DNA from: Collinsella sp.
Lineage (GTDB): Bacteria > Actinomycetota > Coriobacteriia > Coriobacteriales > Coriobacteriaceae
NCBI GenBank assembly: GCA_031296755.1
Contig: JAUMMZ010000058.1
Coordinates: 1-64,000 of the forward strand
Reading direction: 5' to 3'
DNA length: 64,000 bases
Both the position numbers and the translations under genes were made by a program. The first letter of the stretch is position 1. Each line of letters opens with the position of its first letter. The notes under the pieces were generated by a model, which searched no databases, had not been told where the DNA came from, and worked only from the letters and a program-made list of their open reading frames with translations. Shown here piece after piece: positions 17,445 to 26,467 of this stretch.

Positions 17445-17479
17445 TGCGTGGCAATCTATGCCGGTGCAATCGGCGCTTA

Positions 17480-18760
17480 TTACTTTTCAGCAGCCTTATT
17501 GAGAAAGCCGGAAACGATAGCAAACGCAGCAATCATAAGGTTGCAGGCAATGCAGAAGATAAATACTCCCTGGAATGACCCTGCCATGCCGTAAACCTTC
17601 ATCATGACCGGCATTCCAAAAGCACCGACGACATAGCCCGCTGAGCAAACGATCGAATAGATCCTTCCAAAATCGCGTGATCCAAAGAGCGAGAGGAGAA
17701 GCATCGGCATTGCGGTTCCAACGATGGCGAACATGACATCGTTTACACCAGCTGCAATGATGGAAACGGTCTCATTGCTTCCGCCAATGATAAGAAGCAG
17801 GAATGAAAGAATGCTGACACCTGTCCATGCGACCGTTGCTTTAATAGCGCCAAGCTTGTCGCATGTTTTGCCCACGAAGGGATTTAGGAAGATATCGGAG
17901 AGTGAAGCTGCCGAGACCATTAAGCTTCCTACGATAGGATTGAAACCGACCTCGCTTGCATAGGTTGGAAACAGCTGGTTCATGCAGCAGGTGAGCTGCG
18001 CCACGCAAAGCAAGAGGACACAGAGAATAAAAGACGGCGTTTTCGCGGCATCGCGGAGTGCCATGCCCGAAAGGACATCTTCCTGCTCATCGGCGCTGCA
18101 GCTCTCATGGGTTTCGGAGACGGTCTCTCCGTACGGAAGCATATTGCGATCAGAGGGGTTAAGGCGAATGATAAATGCGCTTGCAGGCAAAATCATAGCT
18201 GCAGAAACGGCCGCAAGCACGATGTATCCCGTACGCCAGCCTTGCTGCTCGATGACCAGCGTAATGACAGGACTCAATAACAGCGTGCAGAGAGAATTAA
18301 CGCCCCAAGCGAGGCCGATGGCGAGACCGGACGATTTGCTGAACCATTGGTCAATGACATCGGACATGCAGACGCCCGTTGTAAACGAAAAGCAGATGCC
18401 GATCACTGCGGCGGAGACGGTGAACATCCAGACCTCGGTGTAGAACGCCATTGCGGCGCCGGCGGCAATAAGGACGAGTTCAATGCAAATATGCCATGGT
18501 TTGCCGATTACTTTTGGAATGAAGCGACTCAAAAGCGGAAGCCCAAGCGCAAGGCCAAGAAGAATCGCGGTGAAATAGAAAGAAAAAGAAGTGTAGTCAA
18601 AGCCCAGATCTTCACATACTGGAGCAACGAATGAGCCGGCAATAATGCTATATGTGCCAGTTGTTCCGGCGGACATTAAGCCGAGCGCAATAACGACGAC
18701 CCAAGCAAATGCGCCGCTTTCACGGAGACAATCTTTTTTGGCTGGTGTGGTGAGAGTCAT
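17480..18760 (-). CDS. MFS transporter (OFA-like), second paralogue
   Basis: A 426-residue, about 12-helix carrier closely related to the one at 12836-14101: the segments GLMSAGTTGTYSIIAGSFVAP, VIDQWFSKSSGLAIGLAWG and LTCCMNQLFPTYASEVGF are almost shared. The start at 18760 lies behind GGAGCA. It is transcribed alone, with two TetR-type operators upstream. Having two carriers in one regulon suggests separate uptake and export, or two related substrates. Confidence 0.85.
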   Translation of the reverse strand: MTLTTPAKKDCLRESGAFAWVVVIALGLMSAGTTGTYSIIAGSFVAPVCEDLGFDYTSFSFYFTAILLGLALGLPLLSRFIPKVIGKPWHICIELVLIAAGAAMAFYTEVWMFTVSAAVIGICFSFTTGVCMSDVIDQWFSKSSGLAIGLAWGVNSLCTLLLSPVITLVIEQQGWRTGYIVLAAVSAAMILPASAFIIRLNPSDRNMLPYGETVSETHESCSADEQEDVLSGMALRDAAKTPSFILCVLLLCVAQLTCCMNQLFPTYASEVGFNPIVGSLMVSAASLSDIFLNPFVGKTCDKLGAIKATVAWTGVSILSFLLLIIGGSNETVSIIAAGVNDVMFAIVGTAMPMLLLSLFGSRDFGRIYSIVCSAGYVVGAFGMPVMMKVYGMAGSFQGVFIFCIACNLMIAAFAIVSGFLNKAAEK

Positions 18761-18796
18761 GGTTGCTCCATTTCTATCGGCAATACATCCTATATG

Positions 18797-18877
18797 CCTA
18801 CCGATAGGTATATAAACCAGAGGACTCTTCGTCAAGCATTAAGCGGGGAGAGGGAGTTCTTAACCTGCCGAACGGTA
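18797..18877. promoter_or_regulatory. TetR-type operators upstream of the second MFS gene
   Basis: CCTACCGATAGGTA at 18797-18810 and TGCCGAACGGTA at 18866-18877 resemble the palindrome found at the deiminase/tetR promoter. They lie 37 and 106 bases before the MFS start. Confidence 0.65.
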
Positions 18878-18904
18878 ATTAGACCCCGTTTTCGCAAGGG
18901 TCTC

Positions 18905-18937
18905 AATGTGACAAAGGGACTGTCCCTTTGTCGCATT
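18905..18937. terminator. Hairpin terminator at the end of the ABC exporter gene
   Basis: AATGTGACAAAGGGA (18905-18919) pairs with 18923-18937 with one mismatch and touches the stop codon of the minus-strand ABC gene. The same AAGGGACTGTCCC core recurs elsewhere in the window. Confidence 0.65.
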
Positions 18938-21900
18938 ATTCGGAGCGCAGGGCTTCGACGGGGTCCTTCTTGGATGCGCTGCGGGCCGGCAGCAGGCCGG
19001 CAACGACCGTCAGCAGCACTGAAATTGCGATGAGCACCAGCGCATCCTGCACGGGCAGGCTCATCAGGTTGGGGACCTGTTTGGCCGCAAGCGCCCAAGC
19101 ATTGACCGGGAAGCTCACGGCCACCACGACGACAACAGCAAAGACGCCGGCAATGAGGCCCTCGATAAAGGTCTCGGCGTTGAACACGTTTGCCACGTTA
19201 CGCTTCGACGCGCCAATCGCACGCAGAATGCCAATCTCCTTTTTGCGCTCCAGCACGCTGATGTACGTGATGATGCCGATCATGATGGAGCTCACCACCA
19301 GGCTGATGCTTACGAATGCGATGAGCACCAAGCTGATGGTGTTCACGATGTCGGTTACCGAACCCATGATGATGCCCATGTAGTCGGTGTACGAAATTGC
19401 CCGATTATCGTGGCCGGCGGCTTTGACCTGCTTGTTGTACGCGTCGATGTGATCGAGCACGCGCTCCTTGGCCTCAAAGTCGCGCGGGAAAATCTTGACC
19501 GAGATGGGGTCTGCCTCGTCCGCATAGCCCAACGTGGTCAGATTGTTGTCGTAGGTGAGCTTCGACGCCTTGGCATAGCTCATCATGAGCGAACTCAGGT
19601 CCTCGGCGTCCATGTTGAAGTGAATGGCACGAGTAAAGGCACTCGCATCCACGCGCATGGCGCTCGCCAGGTTAGCAAAACTCGAAGACATCTGCGTCGC
19701 CATCTGGTCCATAAGCCCTGCCGCGCCTGCCTTGAGCTGAGTTGACACCGTCGCCGCAATCTGATCGCTGATCGACTTCATCACCTGATCCATAGCCTGC
19801 TGCAGATACGGAGCCAGCTGCTTTTGCACATAGTCGGTCATCGTCTGTTGCAGGCGCTCGGCCAGGGCATCGCCACCGAGTGCCTTGAGCTGTGTCAGGT
19901 ATTGCTGCGCCGTGGCATCACTCTCAAGATACGTCGAGAATGCGGCAGCGAGCTTTGCCGCGTCTTTAAGATCTTCGGGTGACAGCGCCCTAAACTGATC
20001 AGACCGCAAAAAGCCCTCAAACAGTTGGTTGGCAAGCATTCCCACCTGCTGCATTTGCTCGGGCGTGAGCTCCAGACCGTCAAAGATGCCCGAGAAATCT
20101 GGGGCCGGTGCTTTTGCCATGATGTCGCTGAAGTCGATGTCCCTTCCAACGCCCGAAAGGTCAATGTCCAGCCCGGATAAGTCGATACCAGAAAGGTCCA
20201 TACCGCCGGCCGCACCCGAGAGTGCAGACGCATCAAACGAGAACGCGCTCTTGAGCGCCGCCTCGTCCACACTGAACATGCTGCCCAGATCCACGCCTTG
20301 TTTGGCCTCGCCTTGCAGTTCGTCGAAGGTTTTGCCCGTAAAGACATCCGTCTCGGGGTGGGCGAGTTGCTCCTGCACAATCTGCGAATCGGCAGCGCGC
20401 TCCATAAGCTGGCGAGTCAGCGCATGCGTATAGGCAATGCCCGGGGACAACGCGCTCGCGTTAGCCGTCTCGTTGGGTCGCACCACGCCCACAATGTGCA
20501 CGTCGATACCGTCGGCAACCTTGGCTGCCATAAAGTCGGCGTCGCCAGACATGTCAGTCCACATGCCGGTCTCTTCGTTTTTGCGATAGGCATCGGCCGA
20601 CGACAACACCTTAAACGTCGTGGACAGCGCATCGTCGTAGGTAAATTCGGTGCCGGTCTCGGGCGTTTCGACCCCACCGTCAGCCGTCATAGCGCTGTTT
20701 ACCAGATCGTTGAGCTCATTGATATCCAGCGCGCCGATGCTGTAGAGCGTGTAGTCACCCACCGTGCCACGACTCGAGAGCACCATTACGGCTTCGTTGG
20801 CGGACGTGGGCCAATGACCGGCGACGACATCGTACTGACTGTCGAGCAGGCTCTGGTCGTCGATCATCTCGTTAAAGACCGAGGTTCCCATGGATTCCAT
20901 GCTCACCGTTGCCGCCGAGCTCGCGCCTCCGCTCATGGCCTCGGTCATGGCATTGGGCACCAGCCGAACGGGTTTCTCGTCACCCTTGCCGGCACGATAG
21001 ACAACCGGCGATACACCGTAGCCGTACTGAATGGCGTTGACCTCTTTGTCGATACCGTCGCCGCCGTCGTCAAGCCATGCCTTAAAGCTCGTCATGTCGT
21101 TGGACTTAACGCTCGCAAACATATCCTTTACGGCCGTGACCACGGGAATCTTATCGGTTCCCTGAGCCTTGCCGCCGGCACTGTCGTCGGACGAATCCAC
21201 GTTTTCAGGCGAGTCATCATCCGCGGCCCCCTGCCCGCCCATCATGGACGACAGGTCGTAATCCTGCTTGGAAATGGTGAGTGGGTAGCTCGAGAGCGTA
21301 TCCTCCTCGACCTTTTTGATGTAGCCGTTTACGCCGTTGGACAGCGCCAGAATCGCCGCGATACCGATAATGCCAATCGAGCCCGCAAAGGCAGTCATGG
21401 CCGTGCGGCCCTTCTTGGTCATGAGGTTTCGGGCAGAAAGCCCCAGCGCCGTCACAAAGCTCATCGAGGTTTTGCGCGTAGGCTTGGCCTCGCGGCGCGT
21501 GGCGTCAGCGACATCGAAAGGATCGGAATCATCGGTGATCTTGCCGTCCGCCAGGTTGACGATGCGCGTGGCGTATTGGTATGCCAGGTCGGGATTGTGC
21601 GTGACCATGATGACCAGACGGTCGCGCGCAACTTCTTTGAGCAAATCCATAACCTGCACGGATGTCGTTGAATCCAAAGCGCCAGTCGGCTCGTCGGCAA
21701 GGACGATCTCAGGGTCATTGATCAGGGCGCGGGCAATGGCCACGCGCTGCATCTGCCCGCCCGATAGCTGGCTCGGGCGCTTGTTAACGTGCTCGCCCAA
21801 GCCGACTTTCTCCAACGCCTCGCGCGCACGCTGGCGGCGCTCGGCATGCCCCACGCCCGTGAGCGTGAGCGCCAGCTCCACGTTTTCCAAAATGGTCTGA

Positions 21901-22190
21901 TGCGGAATGAGGTTATAGCTTTGGAACACAAAGCCGATGCGGTTGTTGCGGTAGGCATCCCAATCGCGGTCGCGGAAGTCCTTGGTCGAGATGCCGTCAA
22001 TCAGCAGGTCGCCAGAATCAAAGTGGTCGAGTCCGCCGATAACGTTGAGCATCGTGGTTTTGCCCGAACCCGAGGGACCCAGAATGGCCACGAACTCGTT
22101 ATCGCGAAAAGACAGGCTCACGCTGTCGAGCGCCACCTGCGTAAACGACTGCGTAACGTACCTTTTGCAAATACCTTTGAGCTCCAGCAT
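18936..22190 (-). CDS. MacB-like ABC transporter with fused ATPase and FtsX-type permease
   Basis: A 1,084-residue fusion. Residues 1-230 are the ATPase: Walker A GPSGSGKT at 38-45, signature LSGGQMQRVAIARAL, Walker B VLADEPTG, then MVTHNPDLA. A membrane segment near 275-295 is followed by a very long extracytoplasmic region (about 300-930) containing a short repetitive stretch (DLSGIDLSGLDIDLSGV) and helical, Gln/Ala-rich parts. Three more membrane segments form the FtsX domain, ending in LPARSASKKDPVEALRSE. The start at 22190 is set by AGGAGAGG. Such proteins export peptides or lipids or act as mechanotransmitters with cell-wall enzymes; the extracytoplasmic domain is far larger than in MacB. 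No partner adaptor is adjacent. Confidence 0.87.
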   Translation of the reverse strand: MLELKGICKRYVTQSFTQVALDSVSLSFRDNEFVAILGPSGSGKTTMLNVIGGLDHFDSGDLLIDGISTKDFRDRDWDAYRNNRIGFVFQSYNLIPHQTILENVELALTLTGVGHAERRQRAREALEKVGLGEHVNKRPSQLSGGQMQRVAIARALINDPEIVLADEPTGALDSTTSVQVMDLLKEVARDRLVIMVTHNPDLAYQYATRIVNLADGKITDDSDPFDVADATRREAKPTRKTSMSFVTALGLSARNLMTKKGRTAMTAFAGSIGIIGIAAILALSNGVNGYIKKVEEDTLSSYPLTISKQDYDLSSMMGGQGAADDDSPENVDSSDDSAGGKAQGTDKIPVVTAVKDMFASVKSNDMTSFKAWLDDGGDGIDKEVNAIQYGYGVSPVVYRAGKGDEKPVRLVPNAMTEAMSGGASSAATVSMESMGTSVFNEMIDDQSLLDSQYDVVAGHWPTSANEAVMVLSSRGTVGDYTLYSIGALDINELNDLVNSAMTADGGVETPETGTEFTYDDALSTTFKVLSSADAYRKNEETGMWTDMSGDADFMAAKVADGIDVHIVGVVRPNETANASALSPGIAYTHALTRQLMERAADSQIVQEQLAHPETDVFTGKTFDELQGEAKQGVDLGSMFSVDEAALKSAFSFDASALSGAAGGMDLSGIDLSGLDIDLSGVGRDIDFSDIMAKAPAPDFSGIFDGLELTPEQMQQVGMLANQLFEGFLRSDQFRALSPEDLKDAAKLAAAFSTYLESDATAQQYLTQLKALGGDALAERLQQTMTDYVQKQLAPYLQQAMDQVMKSISDQIAATVSTQLKAGAAGLMDQMATQMSSSFANLASAMRVDASAFTRAIHFNMDAEDLSSLMMSYAKASKLTYDNNLTTLGYADEADPISVKIFPRDFEAKERVLDHIDAYNKQVKAAGHDNRAISYTDYMGIIMGSVTDIVNTISLVLIAFVSISLVVSSIMIGIITYISVLERKKEIGILRAIGASKRNVANVFNAETFIEGLIAGVFAVVVVVAVSFPVNAWALAAKQVPNLMSLPVQDALVLIAISVLLTVVAGLLPARSASKKDPVEALRSE

Positions 22191-22342
22191 GGACGGCAAC
22201 CTCTCCTGCGCAGGCACCCTGCCCGCTCTCCTCCGCCGTTCGTATTCGACGCGTTTGTCCTACTCTATCCCCATTTTTTGCCGACGCCAGTGAGGAATGT
22301 AACAAACCGCGCCAAAAAACGAACGGGACGGCGCCCAAAAGA

Positions 22343-22364
22343 AGAGGTCCCGAGCGGGACCTCT
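22343..22364. terminator. Short hairpin terminator
   Basis: AGAGGTCCCG (22343-22352) and CGGGACCTCT (22355-22364) form a ten-base stem between the TlpA-like gene end and the ABC gene promoter region. Confidence 0.6.
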
Positions 22365-22443
22365 ATATGGTGGAGCTTATCTTGAAAGGTAGCGGACTAC
22401 TTCGCACAGCGGTGCACGATCATCGCCATGCTTTACGCGTTTT

Positions 22444-23415
22444 CTACTGCTCGCTATTCGCAATCGCCTGGTCGATAAGCTTGTCGAGCGCTGCGCGCTG
22501 CTCAGCGGAGCTGATGGCGCCCACGATGGGCTCCCCTACGATGTTGCCATTCTGATCGATGACATACGTTGTCGGGAACGAGAACAAATTTGACGTAAAC
22601 TTACCGGCCTCGCTATCCGACTTGAACCAGATGTTCTTATATGTCACGCCCTTCTTGCTCAGTACGTCCTTGGCATCTGCAATCTCTCCCTTGTTGCCAT
22701 CGAGCGTAAAGGAATTGACGCCCACGACCTGGCCGCCCTTCTTGGCAAGCTCCTTATTCAGGTCCTCAAGGTCGCCCAACTCACCCACGCACGGCTTGCA
22801 AGTGGTGAACCAGAAGTTCATGACGGTGACCTTGTTCTTAGAGAACAGCTCGTCGCTGTTCACGTCGTTGCCATCCAGGTCCTTGCCCGTAAAGCTGGGG
22901 AACTTCGTCGCCTCGCTCGAAGCATTGGCACCAGCCGTCATGCCAGCGGTCGAAGCGTCGACGCTCTCGCCTGCACTCGGCGTGCTTCCACAGCCGGGGA
23001 ACTCCTTCTCCAGGCTCTCGAGCTTGTCCTCGATCTCCTTGATCTGCTGTGCACCGGCCTTGAGTGTCTTAAGCTCATCCGCCGTGAACTCATCCTTGGC
23101 GCCGTCGATGGTCTTGAGCAGAAAATCGCCGTAATTGCTGCCGTCCTCAATCATTGCCGAGTCTTTATTTGCCGCATTAAATACCTTTTCCCACAGCGCG
23201 TTATCACTCGAAAAGATCTCGTTCTCCTTCTGCATGAGTTTTGCATACAACTCGGCGGCCTCGTCGGCATTGGCCGGCTTCTGCGCAGTGAGTTCTGCGA
23301 TCTTAGGATCGGAGCTCGCAGATTCGCTCGCATTGCCACCGGGCGCCGAACATGCCACAAGGCACAAGGCCAATACCGGCACCATAAACAGGGCCGCAAT
23401 CTTAGAAAGCTTCAT
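22444..23415 (-). CDS. TlpA-like thioredoxin-fold lipoprotein
   Basis: A 323-residue membrane-anchored thiol-disulfide protein. MKLSKIAALFMVPVLALCLVAC gives a lipobox LVAC with Cys22. A helical, charged region (about 40-145) precedes the thioredoxin fold, which has the redox motif CKPC at 206-209 and the cis-proline region FSFPTTYVIDQNG. The ATG at 23415 is preferred over 23421 because GGAGG is seven bases away from it but only one base from the other. It stands first after the NapH-like gene in the same direction; this pair with a CXXC mini-protein recurs in anaerobes and suggests electron delivery across the membrane to an extracytoplasmic reductase. Confidence 0.87.
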   Translation of the reverse strand: MKLSKIAALFMVPVLALCLVACSAPGGNASESASSDPKIAELTAQKPANADEAAELYAKLMQKENEIFSSDNALWEKVFNAANKDSAMIEDGSNYGDFLLKTIDGAKDEFTADELKTLKAGAQQIKEIEDKLESLEKEFPGCGSTPSAGESVDASTAGMTAGANASSEATKFPSFTGKDLDGNDVNSDELFSKNKVTVMNFWFTTCKPCVGELGDLEDLNKELAKKGGQVVGVNSFTLDGNKGEIADAKDVLSKKGVTYKNIWFKSDSEAGKFTSNLFSFPTTYVIDQNGNIVGEPIVGAISSAEQRAALDKLIDQAIANSEQ

Positions 23416-23444
23416 AGTCATTCCTCCGTTTTGTCGAAGCTTGT

Positions 23445-24347
23445 TTACTTTTTATCAGCGGTCAAGGGAAGCTTTTCCGCCGACACATCCAGGCCATAGC
23501 GATAGCTGATGGCATCGACGGGACAGGCCCCGATGCACTTTCCGCACCGGATACATTCGGCATGATTGGGCGCGCGGACCACATCAACGTCCATCTGACA
23601 AACCTTTGAGCACTTGCCGCACGAGACACATTTGCACGCGTCAACCTGAATCCCCAACAAGGACACCCTATTCATGAGCGCATAGAATGCGCCGAGTGGG
23701 CAAATCCATTTGCAGAAGGGGCGGTAGAACAAAACGCTCAGCACTACCACGGCAATGAGAACGGCAAGTTTCCAAGTAAAGAGATGTCCCAACGCAGATC
23801 GAATGCCGGCATTGGCGATGGCCAGCGGAATGGCGCCCTCGAGCACACCCTGCGGACAGATGTACTTGCAAAAGAATGGGTCGCCCATGCCCACGTCGTT
23901 AACCATCAAGACGGGCAGCAGCACCACGGCAAACAGCAGCACGACGTACTTGATGTACGTGAGCGGCTTAAGCTTTTTCGTGGAAAGCTTTTTGCCGGGA
24001 ATCTTATGAAGCAGCTCCTGCAGCCAGCCAAACGGGCACAGAAAGCCGCATACAAAGCGTCCCAGCAGCACGCCGAGCAAAATGAGCGTACCGGTGACAT
24101 AGTAAGAAAAGTTGAACTTGGATGAACCTACCACCGACTGGAACGACCCGATGGGGCACGCACCCGATGCCGCGGGGCACGAATAGCAATTAAGTCCAGG
24201 TACGCAGACTGTTTTTCCCGCGCCCTGATAGATGCCGCCTTTGGCAAAGTTTGGCAGGTGAATATTGGTGACCAGCGTCGCCGCCGCCTGAATGAATCCG
24301 CGAAATCGGGCCAAAACATGCGACGCAGTGTTTTCTCTTTTATCCAA
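23445..24347 (-). CDS. NapH-like membrane protein with 4Fe-4S clusters
   Basis: A 300-residue polytopic iron-sulfur protein. It has several membrane helices (YYVTGTLILLGVLLG, YIKYVVLLFAVVLLPVLMV, LAVLIAVVVLSVLFY), two CxxxCP motifs at helix ends (CGFLCPFGW and CKWICPLGAF, plus CKYICPQG) and a C-terminal pair of ferredoxin motifs, CVSCGKCSKVCQ and CIRCGKCIGACP. The start is probably the TTG at 24347, overlapping the end of the upstream CXXC mini-gene by eight bases; an ATG at 24434 reads through that gene in another frame. It likely moves electrons from the cytoplasm to the TlpA-like lipoprotein encoded next. Confidence 0.84.
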   Translation of the reverse strand: MDKRENTASHVLARFRGFIQAAATLVTNIHLPNFAKGGIYQGAGKTVCVPGLNCYSCPAASGACPIGSFQSVVGSSKFNFSYYVTGTLILLGVLLGRFVCGFLCPFGWLQELLHKIPGKKLSTKKLKPLTYIKYVVLLFAVVLLPVLMVNDVGMGDPFFCKYICPQGVLEGAIPLAIANAGIRSALGHLFTWKLAVLIAVVVLSVLFYRPFCKWICPLGAFYALMNRVSLLGIQVDACKCVSCGKCSKVCQMDVDVVRAPNHAECIRCGKCIGACPVDAISYRYGLDVSAEKLPLTADKK

Positions 24348-24486
24348 TTCCGATACACTCCAAGCACAGCCTAATCGCTTTGGCCAGCACGGCATCCGCC
24401 TCGCCACGCATAACGCCAAAGCACACCATGGCAATTCCGACGATCAACAAAGCGACCTGTACCACGGGTTTTACCGCTTTGAACAA
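24340..24486 (-). CDS. 48-residue CXXC membrane mini-protein (CD1871A-like)
   Basis: A very short gene. From a TTG at 24486, eight bases after AAGGAG, it reads MFKAVKPVVQVALLIVGIAM..., one membrane helix, then RGEADAVLAKAIRLCLECIGIG and stop. The terminal CLECIGIG with a CXXC motif, the RGEAxxVLxKAxxICLECIG pattern and the position before a NapH-like iron-sulfur protein and a TlpA-like protein match the CD1871A-type CXXC mini-protein family as I know it. Its stop overlaps the start of the iron-sulfur gene, so the three genes are one operon, divergent from the response regulator. Confidence 0.72.
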   Translation of the reverse strand: MFKAVKPVVQVALLIVGIAMVCFGVMRGEADAVLAKAIRLCLECIGIG

Positions 24487-24576
24487 CCTGACCACTCCTT
24501 TCGTTACGCGACCATTGGACCATATCGGCTATAAAATCCGTGTTAAGCGCGATTTGAAATGTGCAAGGAGACTGTT

Positions 24577-25251
24577 ATGCGTATTTTGATCGTCGAGGAC
24601 GAGCGGGCGCTGTGTGACGCAATCGCGCGCAGCTTGCGAAACTTGGCGTACAGCGTCGACTGCTGTCACGACGGGCAGGAGGCGCTCGACCTACTGGACG
24701 TTGAGGCCTTCGACCTCGTGGTACTCGACCTCAACCTTCCCCGTATCGATGGCATGACCGTACTCAGGGAACTTAGGAAAACCGACTGCGAGACCAAGGT
24801 ACTCGTGCTCTCGGCACGCGGCGAGGTCGTCGACAAGGTCGCCGGACTCGATGCCGGCGCCAACGATTACCTTACCAAGCCGTTTCATCTGGACGAACTT
24901 GCGGCAAGGATCCGCAGCCTTACCCTCAGGCGCTTCGCACAAAGCGACATAGTATTAACCTGCGGAAAACTCAGCTTTGACACCAAGGCGCGCATCGCTT
25001 CCGTGGGCAGCGAGGCCTTATCTCTTACACGCAAGGAAACGGGAATCTTGGAATACCTGATGCTTAATCAGGGGCGTCCGGTAAGTCAAGAGGAGCTTAT
25101 CGAGCACGTTTGGGATAGCACCGTGAACTGTTTTAGCAACGCAACCCGCGTTCACATCTCGTCACTCCGCAAAAAGCTACGCAGCGCTTTGGGATACGAC
25201 CCGATTCGCAATCGGATTGGAGAGGGCTACGTTATGGAGGATAGCGAATGA
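24577..25251 (+). CDS. OmpR-family response regulator
   Basis: A 224-residue two-component regulator. The receiver domain has the acidic pair in VEDE, phospho-acceptor Asp51 (VVLDLNLPRIDGM), VLSARGE and the lysine in LTKPFHLDEL; the winged helix is at about 130-222 (LSLTRKETGILEYLM, NATRVHISSLRKKL, RIGEGYVME). AAGGAG is seven bases upstream of the ATG at 24577. The kinase gene starts inside its stop (ATGA). It diverges from the CXXC/iron-sulfur/TlpA operon, a plausible target. Confidence 0.9.
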   Translation: MRILIVEDERALCDAIARSLRNLAYSVDCCHDGQEALDLLDVEAFDLVVLDLNLPRIDGMTVLRELRKTDCETKVLVLSARGEVVDKVAGLDAGANDYLTKPFHLDELAARIRSLTLRRFAQSDIVLTCGKLSFDTKARIASVGSEALSLTRKETGILEYLMLNQGRPVSQEELIEHVWDSTVNCFSNATRVHISSLRKKLRSALGYDPIRNRIGEGYVMEDSE

Positions 25252-26399
25252 AAAGGCTTTCGCTGCAATGGCGCATAACGATTATGACGGCACTGCTCAC
25301 GTGTGCGGCATGCGTGCTGACGAACTGCCTGGTCGGCTATACGGGCATGCGCTACATGGATGCCATCGGCAGTAACATCTCGGCCTTTAAGGCAACCGGC
25401 GAAGATTCGCCCCAGGCATTCGACCCGACGAAAGCGGTCCCCGATGACAGAGTCACGATCGTCGTAAACGACGCACAGGAGTCTTTTGGCACGACAGCCT
25501 GGTACATCACGGCTGGAGTCACGCTCCTTGGCGGCGTGCTGGCATACTTTGTGAGCGGCCGTGCACTTAAACCGCTACGGGCTTTTGCAGCCCAGGTTGA
25601 GCGCGTGCAGCCTGACAACCTAAGCGAAATCAGACTCAATGAAGATATGCCCACCGAGCTACAACGATGCAGCGCCTCTTTCAACGACATGATCGCTCGT
25701 CTTGGCGAAGGGTTCTCTGCACAGCGTCAGTTTACCGGCAACGCCGCACACGAGCTGCGCACCCCGCTCGCCCTTATGCAAGCACAGATTGAACTATTCA
25801 TCTCCGAGCACTCCGGTTTGCAACCCGAAACAGCCGAGCTGCTCGGCCTGCTACAAGAACAAACTGAGCGCATGTCTCGAATGACCAAGGTATTGCTCGA
25901 GATGAGTGAGCTCCGCAGTGTCCCTTGCGGGGACGCTGTTGAACTCGGCCCCCTGTCCGAAGAGGTCCTCACCGATCTTGCGCCACTTGCCGAGGATAAG
26001 GGCATAGCCCTCAATTGTGCTGGAGACGCTTTAGTAATCGGGAGCGACACGCTCCTCTATCGGCTGGTGTTTAATCTGGTCGAAAACGCCATCCGTTACA
26101 GCCGCTCCGGCTCGACTGTCAACGTCTCCATCAGCGACAGCGACAGCCATGTGTTCCTGCGAGTCGAAGACCAGGGCCCGGGAATACCCAAGCAGTACCG
26201 TGAGAGCATCTTCCAACCGTTCTTTCGCCTGGATAAATCCCGCAGCAGGGCATATGGCGGCGCAGGACTCGGACTAGCGCTCGTTTGGGAGATTGCAGCG
26301 CTTCACGGTGGCACGGTAGAGGTCGAAGCAAGTTCCGAGAACGGGACCACCATGCTCGTAAGCCTTCCAAAACGATCCGCAGCGTCAACCAAACAGTAA
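25248..26399 (+). CDS. Sensor histidine kinase, partner of the OmpR-type regulator
   Basis: A 383-residue two-helix membrane kinase: membrane segments at about 10-32 and 84-103 enclose a 50-residue extracytoplasmic loop; then HAMP, HisKA with GNAAHELRTPLAL (His168), and HATPase (NLVENAIRYS, VEDQGPGIP, AGLGLALVW). It overlaps the regulator gene by four bases. The small extracytoplasmic part suggests sensing inside the membrane or of envelope redox state; this is inference. Confidence 0.9.
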   Translation: MKRLSLQWRITIMTALLTCAACVLTNCLVGYTGMRYMDAIGSNISAFKATGEDSPQAFDPTKAVPDDRVTIVVNDAQESFGTTAWYITAGVTLLGGVLAYFVSGRALKPLRAFAAQVERVQPDNLSEIRLNEDMPTELQRCSASFNDMIARLGEGFSAQRQFTGNAAHELRTPLALMQAQIELFISEHSGLQPETAELLGLLQEQTERMSRMTKVLLEMSELRSVPCGDAVELGPLSEEVLTDLAPLAEDKGIALNCAGDALVIGSDTLLYRLVFNLVENAIRYSRSGSTVNVSISDSDSHVFLRVEDQGPGIPKQYRESIFQPFFRLDKSRSRAYGGAGLGLALVWEIAALHGGTVEVEASSENGTTMLVSLPKRSAASTKQ

Positions 26400-26467
26400 A
26401 ACGAAAGGGGTCCCGAGCAACAGGAGTACAATTGCTGCTATTGTTGCCAGCTGTTGGGAGATGGAAG

